DNA of 64,000 nt from Sipunculus nudus (taxonomy: Eukaryota; Annelida; Sipuncula; Golfingiida; Sipunculidae). Below the pieces are notes generated by a model. The model made no database searches and was not told the origin of the DNA. It was given only the letters and a program-made list of their open reading frames with translations. The DNA is taken from NCBI GenBank assembly GCA_026874595.1, contig CM049311.1, forward strand, positions 55,741,676 to 55,805,675, written 5' to 3'. Positions 25,901-39,988 of this stretch are shown in pieces; position 1 is the first letter of the stretch; each line of letters begins with the position of its first letter. Made by a program: the position numbers and the translations under genes.

Positions 25901-28900
25901 AGACCTTTAAAAATGTGAACATCTGTTAACAAGGCACAAATCGTAATGACTTGACTTAGAATCTTCGTTCTCGACACACTGAGAGACCTATGAAAAGTCT
26001 CCATGGAAACCAGAAATTAGGTCTCTGTTACCCATATCCTTCCAGCTATGGGGCCCCAAACTACCCCCCAGAAAAGTAAAAAATTTCAAACAAAAACTTC
26101 AATATCTCATTAAATACTTGACTGATGGTCATGATTTTTGTCATACATATTGATCATGAGATGTTCCATCACTTCCTGCAGACTGGTGGCGCCACCTGTA
26201 TCTTTCAATTTTTTACGAATTTTTTTCTCTATTTTTGAGACCTTTCAAAATGTAAACATCTGCTAACAAGGCACAAATCGTAAAGACTGGACCTAGAATC
26301 TTCATTCTTGACACACTGAGAGACCTATGAAAAGTCTCCATGGAAACCAGAAATTAGGTCTCTGTTACCCATATTCTTCAAGCTATGGAGCCCCAAAGTA
26401 CCCCCAAGAAAAGTAAAAAATTTCATACAAAAACTTCAGTATCTCATTAACTACTTGACTGATGGTCATGATTTTTGGCATACATATTGATCATGAGAGG
26501 TTCCATCAGTTCCTGAAGACTGGTGGCGCCACCTGTATTTTTCGATTTTTTACGAATTTTATTCTCTATTTTTAAGACCTTTAAAAATGTGAACATCTGT
26601 TAACAAGGCACAAATCGTAATGACTTGACTTAGAATCTTCATTCTCGACACACTGAGAGACCTATGAAAAGTCTCCATGGAAACCAGAAATTAGGTCTCT
26701 GTTACCCATATCCTTCCAGCTATGGGGCCCCAAACTACCCCCCAGAAAAGTAAAAAATTTCAAACAAAAACTTCAATATCTCATTAAATACTTGACTGAT
26801 GGTCATGATTTTTGTCATACAATTGATCATGAGATGTTCCATCACTTCCTGCAGACTTGTGGCGCCACCTGTATTGTTTGATTTTTTACGATTTTTTCCT
26901 CTATTTTTGAGACCTTTAAGGATGCTGTCATCTGTTAACGTGGCACAAATCGTAACGACTGGACCTAGAATCTTCATTCTCGACACACTGAGAGACCTAT
27001 TAAAAGTCTCCATGGAAACCAAAATTAGGTCTCTGTTACCCATATTCTTCGAGCTATGGAGCCCTAAAGTACCCCCAAGAAAAGTAAAAAATTTCATACA
27101 AAAACTTCAATATCTCATGAACTACTTGAATGATGGTCATGATTTGTGGCATAACTATTGATCATGAGATGTGTCATCTGTTCCTGCAGACTGGTGGCGC
27201 CACCTGTATCGTTCGATTTTTTACGATTTTTTCCTCTATTTTTGAGACCTTTAAGGATGCTGTCATCTGTTAGCATGGCACAAATAGTAACGACTGGACC
27301 TAGAATCTTCATTCTCAACACACTAGAAGACCTATAAAAAGTCTCCATGGAAACCAGAAATTAGGTCTCTGTTACCCATATCCTTCGAGCTATGGGGCCC
27401 CAAAGTACCCTCCCAGAGTAGTCAAAAATTTCATACAAAAACTTCAATATCTCAATAACTACATCACTGATGGTCATGATTTTTGGCATACATATTGATT
27501 ATGAGATGTTCCATCAATTCCTGCAGACTGGTGGCGCCACCTATGTTATCTATCAAGAGGGTACAAATTGCAACAACTGGACCTAGAAACTTCATTCTGG
27601 TCATGCAAGGAGGCCCATGAAGAGTGCCTGTGGAAACTTGAAATTAGGTCTCTGTTACCCATATCCTTCAAGCTATAGGTCTCTGAAGTATCCCTCAGAA
27701 TAATGGACAATTTGATACAAAAGCTGAAGTATCTGAACAACTAATACGGAGATCATCATGATTCTTTGCATGGATATTGACCATTAAGTGTTTTTAGCTC
27801 AGCTGACTGTAAGTCATCTGAAGTATCCCTCAGAATAATGGACAATTTGATACAAAAGCTCAAGTATCTAAACAACTATTGCAGTGATCACCATGATTCT
27901 TTGCATGGATATTGATCATGGAATGTGTCATCAGTTTCTGCAGTATGGTGGCGCCACCTATATTTTTTTATTTTTACGAATTTTTTTCTCTATTTTTGAG
28001 ACCTCATAAGATGCGGTCATTTGTTAACATGGCACAAATCGTAACAATTGGACCTAGAATCTTCTCTCTTGACATGCTGAGAGGCCCATGAAAAGTTTCC
28101 TTAAAAACTTGAAATTAGGTCTCTGTTACCCATAACCTCTGAGCTATGGGGCTCCGAAGTACCCCCCAGAATAATGGAAAATTTGATACAAAAGCTCAAG
28201 TATCTGAACAATTATTATATTGATCACCATGATTCTTTGCATGGATATTGATCATGAAATGTTTCATCAGTTTCTGCATTCTGGTGGCGCCACCTGTATT
28301 TTTTCAGGTGCACAAGGAGTCATCTGAGCTGTAGGGATCACCTTTTGTCCGTCGTCCGTCCGGCCATCCAGGCGTCTGTCTGTTAACAGGGCACAAATCG
28401 TAACCGCTAGATCGGGAATCTTCTTACTTAAAATCCTGGGAGGTCTCTGGAAATTCTCCTTTTAAACCTGAAATTAGGTCACTGTGACCTATATTCTTCG
28501 AGCTATGGGGTTCTGAAGTACCCCCCAGAATAATGCAAAATTTAATACAAAAGCTCAAGTATCTGAACAACTAATGCATTAATCACCATGATTCTTTGCA
28601 TGGATATTGATCATGGAATGTTTCATCAATTTCTGGAGATTGGTGGCGCCACCTATATTTTTTTTTATTTTTTACGATTTTTTTTCTCTACTTTTGTGAT
28701 CTTTAAACATTTGGTCATCTGTAAACAGGGCAAATATCATAATGACTGGACCTAGAATCTTCTGTCCTCACCTCCAGGGAAGCCCATAAAAGGTCTACGT
28801 GGAAACCCGAAATAAGGTCTCTGTTACCCATATTCTGTGAGCCATGGGGCTCTGAAGTACCCCCCAGAATAAAGATTTGGTCATATATTAACAGGGCACA

Positions 28901-31900
28901 AATCATAATGACTGGACCTAGAATCTTCTGTCCTCACCTCCAGGGAAGCCCATAAAAGGTCTACATGGAAACCCGAAATAAGGTCCCTGTTACCCATATC
29001 CTTCATGCTCTGGGGCTCCGAAGTACTCCCCAGAATAAAGATTTGGTCATCTGTTAACAGAGCACAAATTATAATGACTTGACCTAGAATCTCCTTTCTT
29101 GATATGCTGGGAGGCCTCTGAAAAGTCTCCTTGTGCACCTGAAATTACATCTCTGTTACCCATATCCTTCATCCTATGCGGCTTTGAAATACCCCCCAGA
29201 ATAAACATTTGGATTTGTTAACAGGGCACAAATCATAATAACTGGACCTAGAATTTTATTTTTTGACATGCTGGGAGACCCCTGAAAAGTCATCTTGTAA
29301 ACCTTGAAAATAGGTGTCTGTTACCCATATCCGTCATGCTACAGAGCTCCATAGTACCCCAATGAATATTGGATGATTTTATACAAAAGTTCAAGTTTGG
29401 AAAAAGTATTTCATTCAAATTTGACATTCAGATGATAAAATTACTTTTGTCAATGTCTTCCTGGTCAGCTGAGCGTCATGACCCCTGGGTCACTTGTTAT
29501 TTATATATATATATATAAGGAAAGAAAATATTATATTTCTCTTGATCACACTCATATATGTAAACCTTAATATATTTCTCAGATAATGTTTTCAGAGTGG
29601 ACAAAGTAATTATTGTTATATCACAGTAGAGAAGGTCCTCTGTGTACAAACTGCATGTTTTGATAGATAAGTTAACAAATTTCATGCAGAATATCTTAAT
29701 GACAGTTAATAATTTGTCTTTAAGAACCAAAATCATTTACTTTTACAGGCTGGTAAGTAGAAATAGTCATGGAATGTCACATTTTTCTTATGACCTGTCT
29801 TGTGCACACATAAAAAGTGCTGTGTGATCTGCCACAGCCAGGATGACTACTTTTAGCCTTATCACAGCACATAGGGACTATTTGCACTCTATCTACGTGC
29901 CTAGATAGAGTGAAAGGACTATACATGGTCTGGCTCCATCTTACCTCTCAGTGCTCCTTTTTGTACACACTGCCCCACACTCCCTGTGCTCTTCATAGGT
30001 AACATTGTAGCAACTGTGATTGAGAGTTTGAATCATTGGTATTTTTTATGTGATGGGAGAGGTCTATGTGTGTTTGTCAAGCTGGGTTACAATTCTACTT
30101 ACAAGTCATACATCTTGATCACTTTGCTGCTGTGCTGAAGTCTGCGGAGGAGTGAGATCTCATTCAGGAAGCTCTGAGTGGTGGCTTCATCGGCTCCCTC
30201 CAGGTCCACACATTTTATTGCACGCAGTTTGTGGTCCTGATCAATGACCTGATATACCTGAGAGTATTCAAACCAACATCAGTATTTATGTAAATGTGCA
30301 TAGGCTTTAATTAACAAAGTTTTCATATTTTGAATTATAAATGTTTTTATTTCATATCATCATATTCATCCAGCTGCTGGGAACATTACACAAAGCAAGG
30401 TGCTTGATCACCAAACAGGGCCAGGTGACTGATCATCACACAGGGCCAGATGCCCGATCACCACACAGGGCCAGGTGCCTGATCACCACACAGGGCTAGG
30501 TGCCTGATCACCACACAGGGCCAGGTGCCTGATCACCACACAGGGCCAGGTGCCTGATCACCACACAGGGCCAGGTGCCTGATCACCACACAGGGCCAGG
30601 TGCCTGAACACCACAGAGGGCCAGGTGCCTGATCACCACAGAGGGCCAGGTGCCTGATCACCACAGAGGGCCAGGTGCCTGATCACCACAGAGGGCCAGG
30701 TGCCTGATCATCACAGAGGGCCAGGTGCCTGATCACCACACAGGGCCAGGTGCCTGATCACCACACAGGGCCAGGTGCCTGATCATCACACAGGGCCAGG
30801 TGCCGGATCACCACACAGGACTTGGTGTCTGATCATCACACAGGGCCAGGTGCCTGATCACTACACAGGACTTGGTGTCTGATCATCACACAGTAGAGGG
30901 TGCCTGACCACCACACAGGGCCATGTGCCTGACAACCAAACAAGACTTGGTGCCTGATCATAACACAGTAGAGGATGCCTAAAGACCACACAGGGCCAGG
31001 TGCCTGATCAACACACAGGACTTGGTGCCTGTTCATCATAAAGGGACAGTGCCTGATCATCACACTGGGCCAGGTGCCTGATTATCACATAGAACTTGGT
31101 GCCTGACAAAGGGCCAGTGCCTGATCATCACAAAGGGCCAGTGCCTGATCACCACACAGGGCCAGGTGCCTGAACACCACACAGGGCCAGGTGCCTGATC
31201 ACCACACAGGGCCAGGTGCCTGATCATCACAGAGGGCCAGGTGCCTGATCACCACACAGGGCCAGGTGCCTGATCACCACACAGGGCCAGGTGCCTGATC
31301 ATCACACAGGACCAGGTGCCGGATCACCACACAGGACTTGGTGTCTGATCATCACACAGTAGAGGGTGCCTGATCACTACACAGGACTTGGTGTCTGATC
31401 ATCACACAGTAGAGGGTGCCTGACCATCACACAGGGCCAGGTGCCTGACAACCAAACAAGACTTGGTGCCTGATCATAACACAGTAGAGGATGCCTGAAG
31501 ACCACACAGGGCCAGGTGCCTGATCAACACACAGGACTTGGTGCCTGTTGATCATAAAGGGACAGTGCCTGATCATCACTGGGCCAGGTGCCTGATTATC
31601 ACATAGAACTTGGTGCCTGACAAAGGGCCAGTGCCTGATCATCACAAAGGGCCAGTGCCTGATCATCACACAGGGCCAGGTGCCTGATCACCACACAGGA
31701 CTTGGTGCCTGATCATCACACCGGGCCAGTGCCTGATCATCACACCGGGCCAGGTGCCTGATCACCACACAGGACTTGGTGCCTGATCATCACATAGGGC
31801 TAGTGCCTGATCATCACACCTGGCTGGTGCCTGATCATCACACGGCCAAGTGCATCATGTATTAGAATGATGTCACACTAATCTATTTCACCAGAATAAA

Positions 31901-34900
31901 GTCGCTTACCTTGCAGCTTCCTCCTCGACCAATCAAATTCAACTTGATATATGTTTTATCCTTGACTGTGATGATGTCCGCAGCAAGATTCTAAAAAATA
32001 AATTGTATTCACATTTATATAAACAGTGTTGTTAACATGACAACCATTATTACCAAACTACATCTCTCATAGAAAAAAATATTTTTTTGACTTAACCTCT
32101 CTTTGCAGAAGGTGACCTACGCTCCATAAGCAACGGCTACGCTTTGCTCAACTATTTGCTACACTAACCGCTGCATTAAACTGCGGTTGCTGGTCAGGTT
32201 TGGCCACTAGGCAGTGCTATTTCTGTGGAATTCTCCCTGCATTATATTTAAACAAATACATTGCATTTGCAGGTTTCACCAGCACAAACGGATGTTCTTC
32301 GAGGTACAGGTCACTGGTTACACTGCTGTGGAAAGGGCTTGGCAGCACAGACTTTTTCACCCAATTGGAATACACACGATGCAATCGTCAGTTTTCAACA
32401 CAGTCTGTATACTGACTGGCCTGAGGTCAGTTATCCGCCACTGTCTGCATATTTCCTGTATTGCGTGCCGCACAAGCTTGCCCCACATGTCTATGTTTGT
32501 TTATACACGTGCTAAAACAATCAGATTTGTTCTACCAGTTCTGCAGATTTTTTTAAAACGCAGAGCCAATCAGATTTTACTTTATCCAGCGCAAACTGAC
32601 TGGGTGTTGCCAAACCTAAAGAATCCTGCTATTTCATACAGCGTGAGTGGAAGGTCACTGGGCAGGGAGGTCACGTGCTGTGTTTAAAGTGTAAAGGTGA
32701 CCCTGGTATTCATTTTTAAAATAAGGTAATCCATTGTACATCTTATCAGTTTTTTGAAAGGCTATAAAATTTCCTAAAACCGCATACTGGAAACCCCCTG
32801 TGGAGAGAACAACACTATCCTTTAGGTATAAAAGATCACTAGAACCTAATGAAATAACTTATGGAATGCCTAGGGCAGGTCCATGGCTTTTAGGGGCTCC
32901 GTCTACCAGTTAAGGATTAAGACAACATGTTATGCCACACTGTCACCACAGAAGTGTGACTTAGTTAGAATACTGCATATTCAATTACTAGTAAAATTTG
33001 TTGTACATTAATATGTAGTATCATGTATAGATGTTTGCATGAGAACTCAGTCTAAAGAATCCAGGTGTCTTAGTTGATATTTAGTTTTAGTACAGTTATA
33101 ATTCCGTGGGAATCGGTTCATGCCAGTTGGTGTCTAGACTGTTCCTGTAAAAAATTTGTTTACTGCAGACTTCAAAAGCAACAGGGTTGTCAGGGTTACT
33201 CTGAAGAAATGCCCTGACTTTTCCCCGACTTTCCTTGGGTTTTCAAGTATAAACCTACACTCCAATTCATATTATCTTAAAAACATCATTTTAGAGCCAA
33301 CTCCAACCAAAATGTTAACCAGGAAAAAATACGGAGCACAAAAAACAAATCCTGTTTCTCAGTACACAAATATGAAGGATATGCTTTAGAGTGAATTTCA
33401 GGCAAACATTCTGCAAGGAGTGGTGAATGGTGTGAAACTGGGTAGACAAACTGAATAAAGTAATTACTAATAATGAATAGTAAACATTTACCTAAGTTCA
33501 TCTTTCTAAATGAAAACGTTTAACCAGAAATTGTGCATCATGAAGGTTACTGATGCAAATGATAAAATTAAATAACAGATGAAGTGGGTTATACATTACA
33601 ACTTCATGTCTTGAATGGTTTATGAGTTACAGCCATGAGCACATGTTTTAAGACTGATAATGATACTTGCAACTAACAAATTCAAGAAATTTTTGTCCCC
33701 CTCTTGCGCCTTCAAGTAGTGAAAAAGTGTAAATAATTGTAACCACGCTCAACAGAAACAGCAAAAATTCCGGCAATCTATGTCCACTGCTAGCATCACC
33801 TGTTGGTGATTAGTGAAACTAAATATGCTGATTCATCATGTCAAAAATGAAATATCATACTGTATTATTATCTTGTGAGAAAGACACCAAAACCAATCCT
33901 AAGCATGTTCAGCATGAGAGCAATCACTGACCCTAATTTGAATGAAATCAGATAATATTTAGGAAATTTATCGCACAGAAATGAAATCCTAACAAACGGT
34001 CAGACAGAGGGACAGACAGACAAATGCCAAATCAATGTCCCCCCTTCTGAGGTTCTGCAAAGACCAAGTGACCCTTTGATGATTTGTAAAGGCAAAGTGA
34101 CCCTCTGAGGATTTGTAAAGAAAAAGTGACCCGCTGAGGATTTGTAAAGAAAAAGTGATCCTCTGAGGATTTGTATAGACAAATAGAACCTCTGAGGTTC
34201 TATAAGAACAAAGTGACCCTCTGATGATTTGTAAAGACAAAGTGACCCTCTGAAGATTTGTAAAGAAAAAGTGACCCTCTGACGATTTGTAAAGACAAAG
34301 TACCCTCTGAGGATATGTAAAGAAAAGTGACCCTCTGAGGATTTGTGAAGAAAAAGTGACCCTTTGAGGAATTGTAAAGACAAAGTGATCCTCTGAGGCA
34401 TTGTAAAGACAAATAGACCCTCTGAGATTCTGTTAAGACAAAGTGACCCTCTGATGATTTGTAAAGACAAAGTGACCCTCTGAAGTTCTGTAAAGAAAAA
34501 GTGACCCTCTGAGGATTTGATAAGCAAAGTGACCCTTTGTGATTCTGTAAGGACAAAGTGACCCTCTGAGGATTTGTAAAGAAAAAGTAACCCTTTGTGA
34601 TTCTGTAAGGACAGAGTGACTCTGAAGACTTGTTAAGACAAAGTGACCCTCTGAGGATTTGTAAAGAAAAAGTGACCCTTTGTGATTCTGTAAGGACAGA
34701 GTGACCCTCTGACGATTTGTAAAGACAAAGTGACCCTCTAAAGTTCTGTAAAGACAAAGTGACCCTCTGATAATTTGTAAAGGCAAAGTGACCCTCTGAG
34801 GATTTGTAAAGAAAAAGTGACACACTGAGGATTTGTTAAGAAAAAGTGACCCTCTGATGATTTTTAAAGGCAAAGTGACCCTCTGAGGATTTGTAAAGAA

Positions 34901-37900
34901 AAAGTGAGACGCTGAGGATTTGTAAGAAAAAGTGATCCTCTGAGGATTTGTATAGACAAATAGAACCTCTGAGGTTCTATAAAGACAAAGTGACCCTCTG
35001 ACGATTTGTAAAGACAAAGTACCCTCTGAGGATATGTAAGGAAAAAGTGACCCTCTGAGGATTTGTAAAGAAAAAGTGACCCTTTGTGATTCTGTAAGGA
35101 CAGAGTGACCCTCTGACGATTTGTAAAGACAAAGTGACCCTCTGAAGTTCTGTTAAGAAAAAGTGACCCTCCGAGATTCTGCAAAGACAAAGTGACCCTC
35201 TGATGATTTGTAAAGGCAAAGTGACCCTCTGATGATTTGTAAAGAAAAAGTGACCCTCTGATGATTTGTAAAGTAAAAGTGACCCGCTGAGGATTTGTGA
35301 GAAAAAGTGATCCTCTGAGGATTTGTATAGACAAATAGAACCTCTGAGGTTCTATAAAAGACAAAGTGACCCTCTGACGATTTGTAAAGACAAAGTACCC
35401 TCTGAGGATATGTAAAGAAAAAGTGACCCTCTGAGGATTTGTAAAGAAAAAGTCATCCTCTGAGGATCTGTGTAGACAAATAGACCCTCTCAGATTCTGT
35501 AAAGACAAAGTGACCCTCTGAGGATTTGTAAAGACAAAGTGACCCTCTGACAATTTGTAAAGACAAAGTGACCCTCTGAGTATTTGATAAGCAAAGTGAC
35601 CCTTTGTGATTCTGTAAGGACAAAGTGATCCTCTGAGGTTTTGTAGAGAAAAAATTACCCTCTTAGGTTCTGTAGAGATAAGATGACCCTCTATGGTTTG
35701 TAAAGAAAAAGTGAATCTTTGAAGTTCTGTTAAGACAAAGTGTCCCTCTGAGGTTCTTGAAAGACAAAGTGACCCTTTCAAATTCTGTAAAGACAAAATG
35801 ACCCTCGGAGGTTCTGGAGAGACCAAGTGATCCTTTGAGATTCTATAAAGACAGAGTGACCCTTTAGAGAATTCAGCATTTTGTCTTAGAGACTCAGAGG
35901 TAATCAGATTGGGGTCTGCTCGAGTTCAGCTGATATGTCCAATATGCAAAACACAAGGATATATTCTACAACATGTTACACATCATTATATACTTAACTG
36001 TAATGTGAACAGTAACTTAAGTCTGCAAAGACTATTTAAAGCCGATCCCTCTGTATGAAATACCGTGAAATCTGGCTAAAATGACCACCTGGTGGACCAG
36101 CTAAAGTGGGCCATGATAGCAGGGTGGTCTTGTTTGGGGAAATTTTTATGATGATTCACATTAGTCCAGGATCAAAGAAAATGGTCGTCTTAGCAGGAGT
36201 GGTCGTGATAGCTGGGTGGTCATCAGACATGATTTCACCGCATACAGAAACCCTTCAGTACTGCAGTCTGGATTCCATATAAATTTAATGAGCTTTAGTG
36301 CAGACTTACAGGTGCTGGTGTGCTGGGTACTTGTGGTTGCTGGGCTTGGACAGTCGCCACTGCTACTGGTTCCTCTCTAGGTTTTGCTGGGGTGACCATG
36401 GGTGCTTGGCTGCAAGGACATTGAAAGACACTGGAGAATACTGAATCAAGCTCAACTTTAAACAATGCTTCAGCCATTTGACTGGTCAGTGTGGTGAACT
36501 TGAATAAAAAACATCACACTTGTACAAGAACAGCATAATTGCCACTCTGTAAAAACAGTTTCCATTGTTTGTGAATACACACCATATGAGCTACTGACAG
36601 CTGTATTGGCTCATTATATGGCAAAATATTCTAACAATAATCTACAAACAGTGACTAAAGGCTATATATATGACAGACACCCTTCAGCTGGACTTCAGTT
36701 AAAGAAACAATATTGATGTAAATAGCACGAAATCAGCAAAAAGAAATATGTGGTTAGATTTTAGAAAGACAGTGCAGTGCTACACCTACGTGGACTGTTT
36801 AACTGCTGGCAGGTTTCTGGCGGGCCTTTTGACAGACTGCAGGGGTTCCTGGGAAGGTCTGGCTGCTTGCTGCATATTCTGACTTTGGGCAGGTTGTTGT
36901 GGCTGCTCCTGGTTGAGCCGGTTAGCACTACACGTTTTACTTGGTTTGACTGCAGCAGGTTGGGCTGGATCTTCCTCAGGTATCAGGGCGATTGACTCAT
37001 CCATTCCTGTGTAAATATAAAGGAGAGTGTAGAGAACTGAAGCCATCTTTCTGTACGCCAGTCTTTTGTTAAGCCGCACCCTGAGAGACCTTCTTCATTA
37101 GACATGTCTGCCTGATAATTCATAACTGCCTCCGTCACGAGGGCGTGTCTTCATATTCATTTGTGTGTTTGTGTATCTTTGTTTGCAACAAAACTCATGC
37201 AATCATGAACTGAATCTCATGAAATTTTTCAGGCATTTGGGGAATGGGCCCTTAAAGAATCAAATAAATTGTTGTGTGTTTCAGAAAAATAATCTGGTTT
37301 CAGGAACACCATCAAAGAATACTCACAAATATACAGTCACTAATGCATGAACAAACCAAGAGATATGGGCCAAACAACTGAATGCAAACATGGTTTTGGG
37401 GGCATCCCACAATAGGGACTCCAACTTGGGGGAGGCTTGCATTCCCTAGAATGTATATTTCTTATTTAACAAGGCAACCAAACCAATCAAATGACTTATG
37501 TGCACTCTTGAAATGCATTGACTTACAAAGTCTGTGATTATTTAATTAGATCAATGGTCTTGAAATGCCAGAATGTCTCCAGGGATCCAGCCAATCACAT
37601 CATGGCTTGTTAACTTAGCCATTTTCTGGTGCATGAATGACCAGGTGGCTTTCTGTTACCTTTCTGCATGGCTTTCTCTGCTGCAGCATCCATTGGAGTC
37701 AATCCTTCATCCTCCTCCTCATCATCATCCTCAATCCACGCTGCTTCATGGATGGGAACCCGCTTCGGCTGCAGGAGACACCTAACAAAGCACAAAGATG
37801 TACTTACACATGATACCAAAACCAACATGGTAAATCCATAAATATGTGCTTTGATGAAAACATGACAGTCATGACCTTTAGGTGGCTGTGGCTGTACAAT

Positions 37901-39911
37901 AAGGATGAGGATCTCCATATGTTAATAGTTTAAATATTATAATGGGGCTTTCAATATTTCAGGTTTTCACCAAATTCACACCAGTTGTTTAAGACATAAG
38001 TGTCAATCTCTGTGATCATATGGAATAACAAGCATGTGGCCGTGTAGTTACTGTTTGACAGGATTCATAACCTAGTTGCTTACAAAATTCCATGACATTT
38101 CCAGGACCTTTTTTTTAAATGTTCAAGGATAAATACTATACAAGATGAAATGGTATATGTGGGGAATTCTCTAGATCCTGTAATTGTACAACTGTGGTCA
38201 ATATATTTAATGAACAAACAGTTTCTACAAATATTAAGCCTTCAGTCTGACAACAAATAAACATTTTTCGTACGCTGAATGTCACCTGATTTGGATTATC
38301 AGCTCTAGCATGTGTTTCCAAGATAATTTTTAATTCCAGGACTTAAACTAAATGTGTCAGAACGACACGAATGCCCCCCCCCCCCCCCCCCCCCCCGGGG
38401 CAAATTAGAAACATTTGTTAAATTTTGAAAAAAGTTCAGGAGGTGTCTCATGGTCAAAAGTAGGTCAACAAGGGCAAAATGCAAACTCGATCTGTAACCG
38501 GTCATTATCAAGCAACACACCAAAAATCAGGCCAGTATCTGCAGGCATTGTGAAAAAAGTCCATACATGTGCATTTTCCATAAAAAATTTCTGTCTTTCA
38601 TGAAATTTTCTATGTTTAGGAGCCGTAAAACAATTAAAAGTAGTTCAAAAGGGACGAAACGCAAACTCGACCTGCAACTGTCATTATCTGCCCACACATA
38701 AAAAATCAGGGTGGTTTCTGCAGGCATTGAGGAGAAAAAGTCGGTACATTTGCATTTGTTATGAAAATTTCTATTTTTCATGAAATTTTCTATGTTCAGG
38801 AGCAGTCAAATGGTCAAAAGTAGGTCAACTGGGACAAAACAAGAACTCGATCTGTTACTGGTTATTATCTGCCTACACACCAAAAATCAGGCCTGTATCT
38901 GCAGGCACTGCAAAAAAAAGTCTGTACATGTGCACTTTTTTTTATGAAATTTCTATGTTAGAGCACCGTCGAACGGTCAAAAATAGGTCAACTGGGACAA
39001 AACATGAACTCGATTTGTAACTGGTCATTATCTGCCCACACACCAAAAATCAGGCTAATATCTGCAGGTATTGCGAAAAAAAGTCTGTACATGTGTATTT
39101 GTCATGAAAATTTATATTTTTCATGAAATTTTCTATGTTCAGGAGCCGTAAAACGGTCAAAAGTAGGTCAACTGGGACGAAACGCGAACTCGATCTGTAA
39201 CTGGTCAATATCTGCACACACATAAATAATCAGGCCAATATCTGCAGGCATTGCGAGAAAAAGTCCGTACATGTGTATTTGTCATGAAAGTTCATATTCT
39301 TCATGAAATTTTCGATGTTCAGGGGCCGTAAAACGGTCAAAAGTAGGTCAACTGGGAAAAAACGCGAACCTCGATCTGTAACTAGTCTATATCTGCCCAC
39401 ACACCAAAAATCAGGCCAATATCTGCAGGCATTGCGAAAAAAAGTCTGTACATGTGTATTTGTCATGAAAATTTCTATTTTTCATAAAATTTTCTAATTT
39501 TAGGAGCCGTAAAACGGTCAAAAGTCTGCCCACACACCAAAAATCAGGCCAATATCTGCAGGCATTGCGGAAAAAATCCGTACAACTGTTTGATTTCGGA
39601 ATGACGGAAGGACGGAATGAAAGGACATGGGTAAAAATATATGCCCCGGCCCCTTTGTGGCGGGGGCATAAAAATAACTTTCCAGGCCTGGACTTTAAAT
39701 GACTATATTCAGGGTTTCCAGGAAATCAAAGACACATATGAAACCTGTTTGAACTATTAACCTGTGAGGTCTTATGTCTGAATGATAAGGGGAGCAACAC
39801 ACCCCTTAGCTGTATGTGAACAAAATATAACTGATATACCTACAGCCCTGAGTACATGACTCACTAGGCTCTTATATTGGGCTGGTAAGCCTAACCTGGG
39901 TTGTGATAAAA

Positions 39912-39988
<77 letters not shown>

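Noticed and set aside
26735-27161. Overlapping 120-codon frames on both strands
   Set aside because: Both lie inside the 337-bp repeat array and match no protein family.
30836-31669. 75- and 80-codon frames with MMIRH repeats
   Set aside because: Readings of the 25-bp minisatellite in TTK intron 12.
30395-31855. CRISPR-like array
   Set aside because: Units are contiguous 25-bp tandem repeats without unique spacers, in a eukaryotic intron.
32200-32687. 157-codon plus-strand frame
   Set aside because: Antisense within a TTK intron, three frames overlap, no domain, and possibly inside a small inverted-end element.
34864-35826. 320-codon minus-strand open frame
   Set aside because: It is the 29-bp minisatellite read through; the unit has no stop triplets on this strand, and the peptide repeats every 29 residues.
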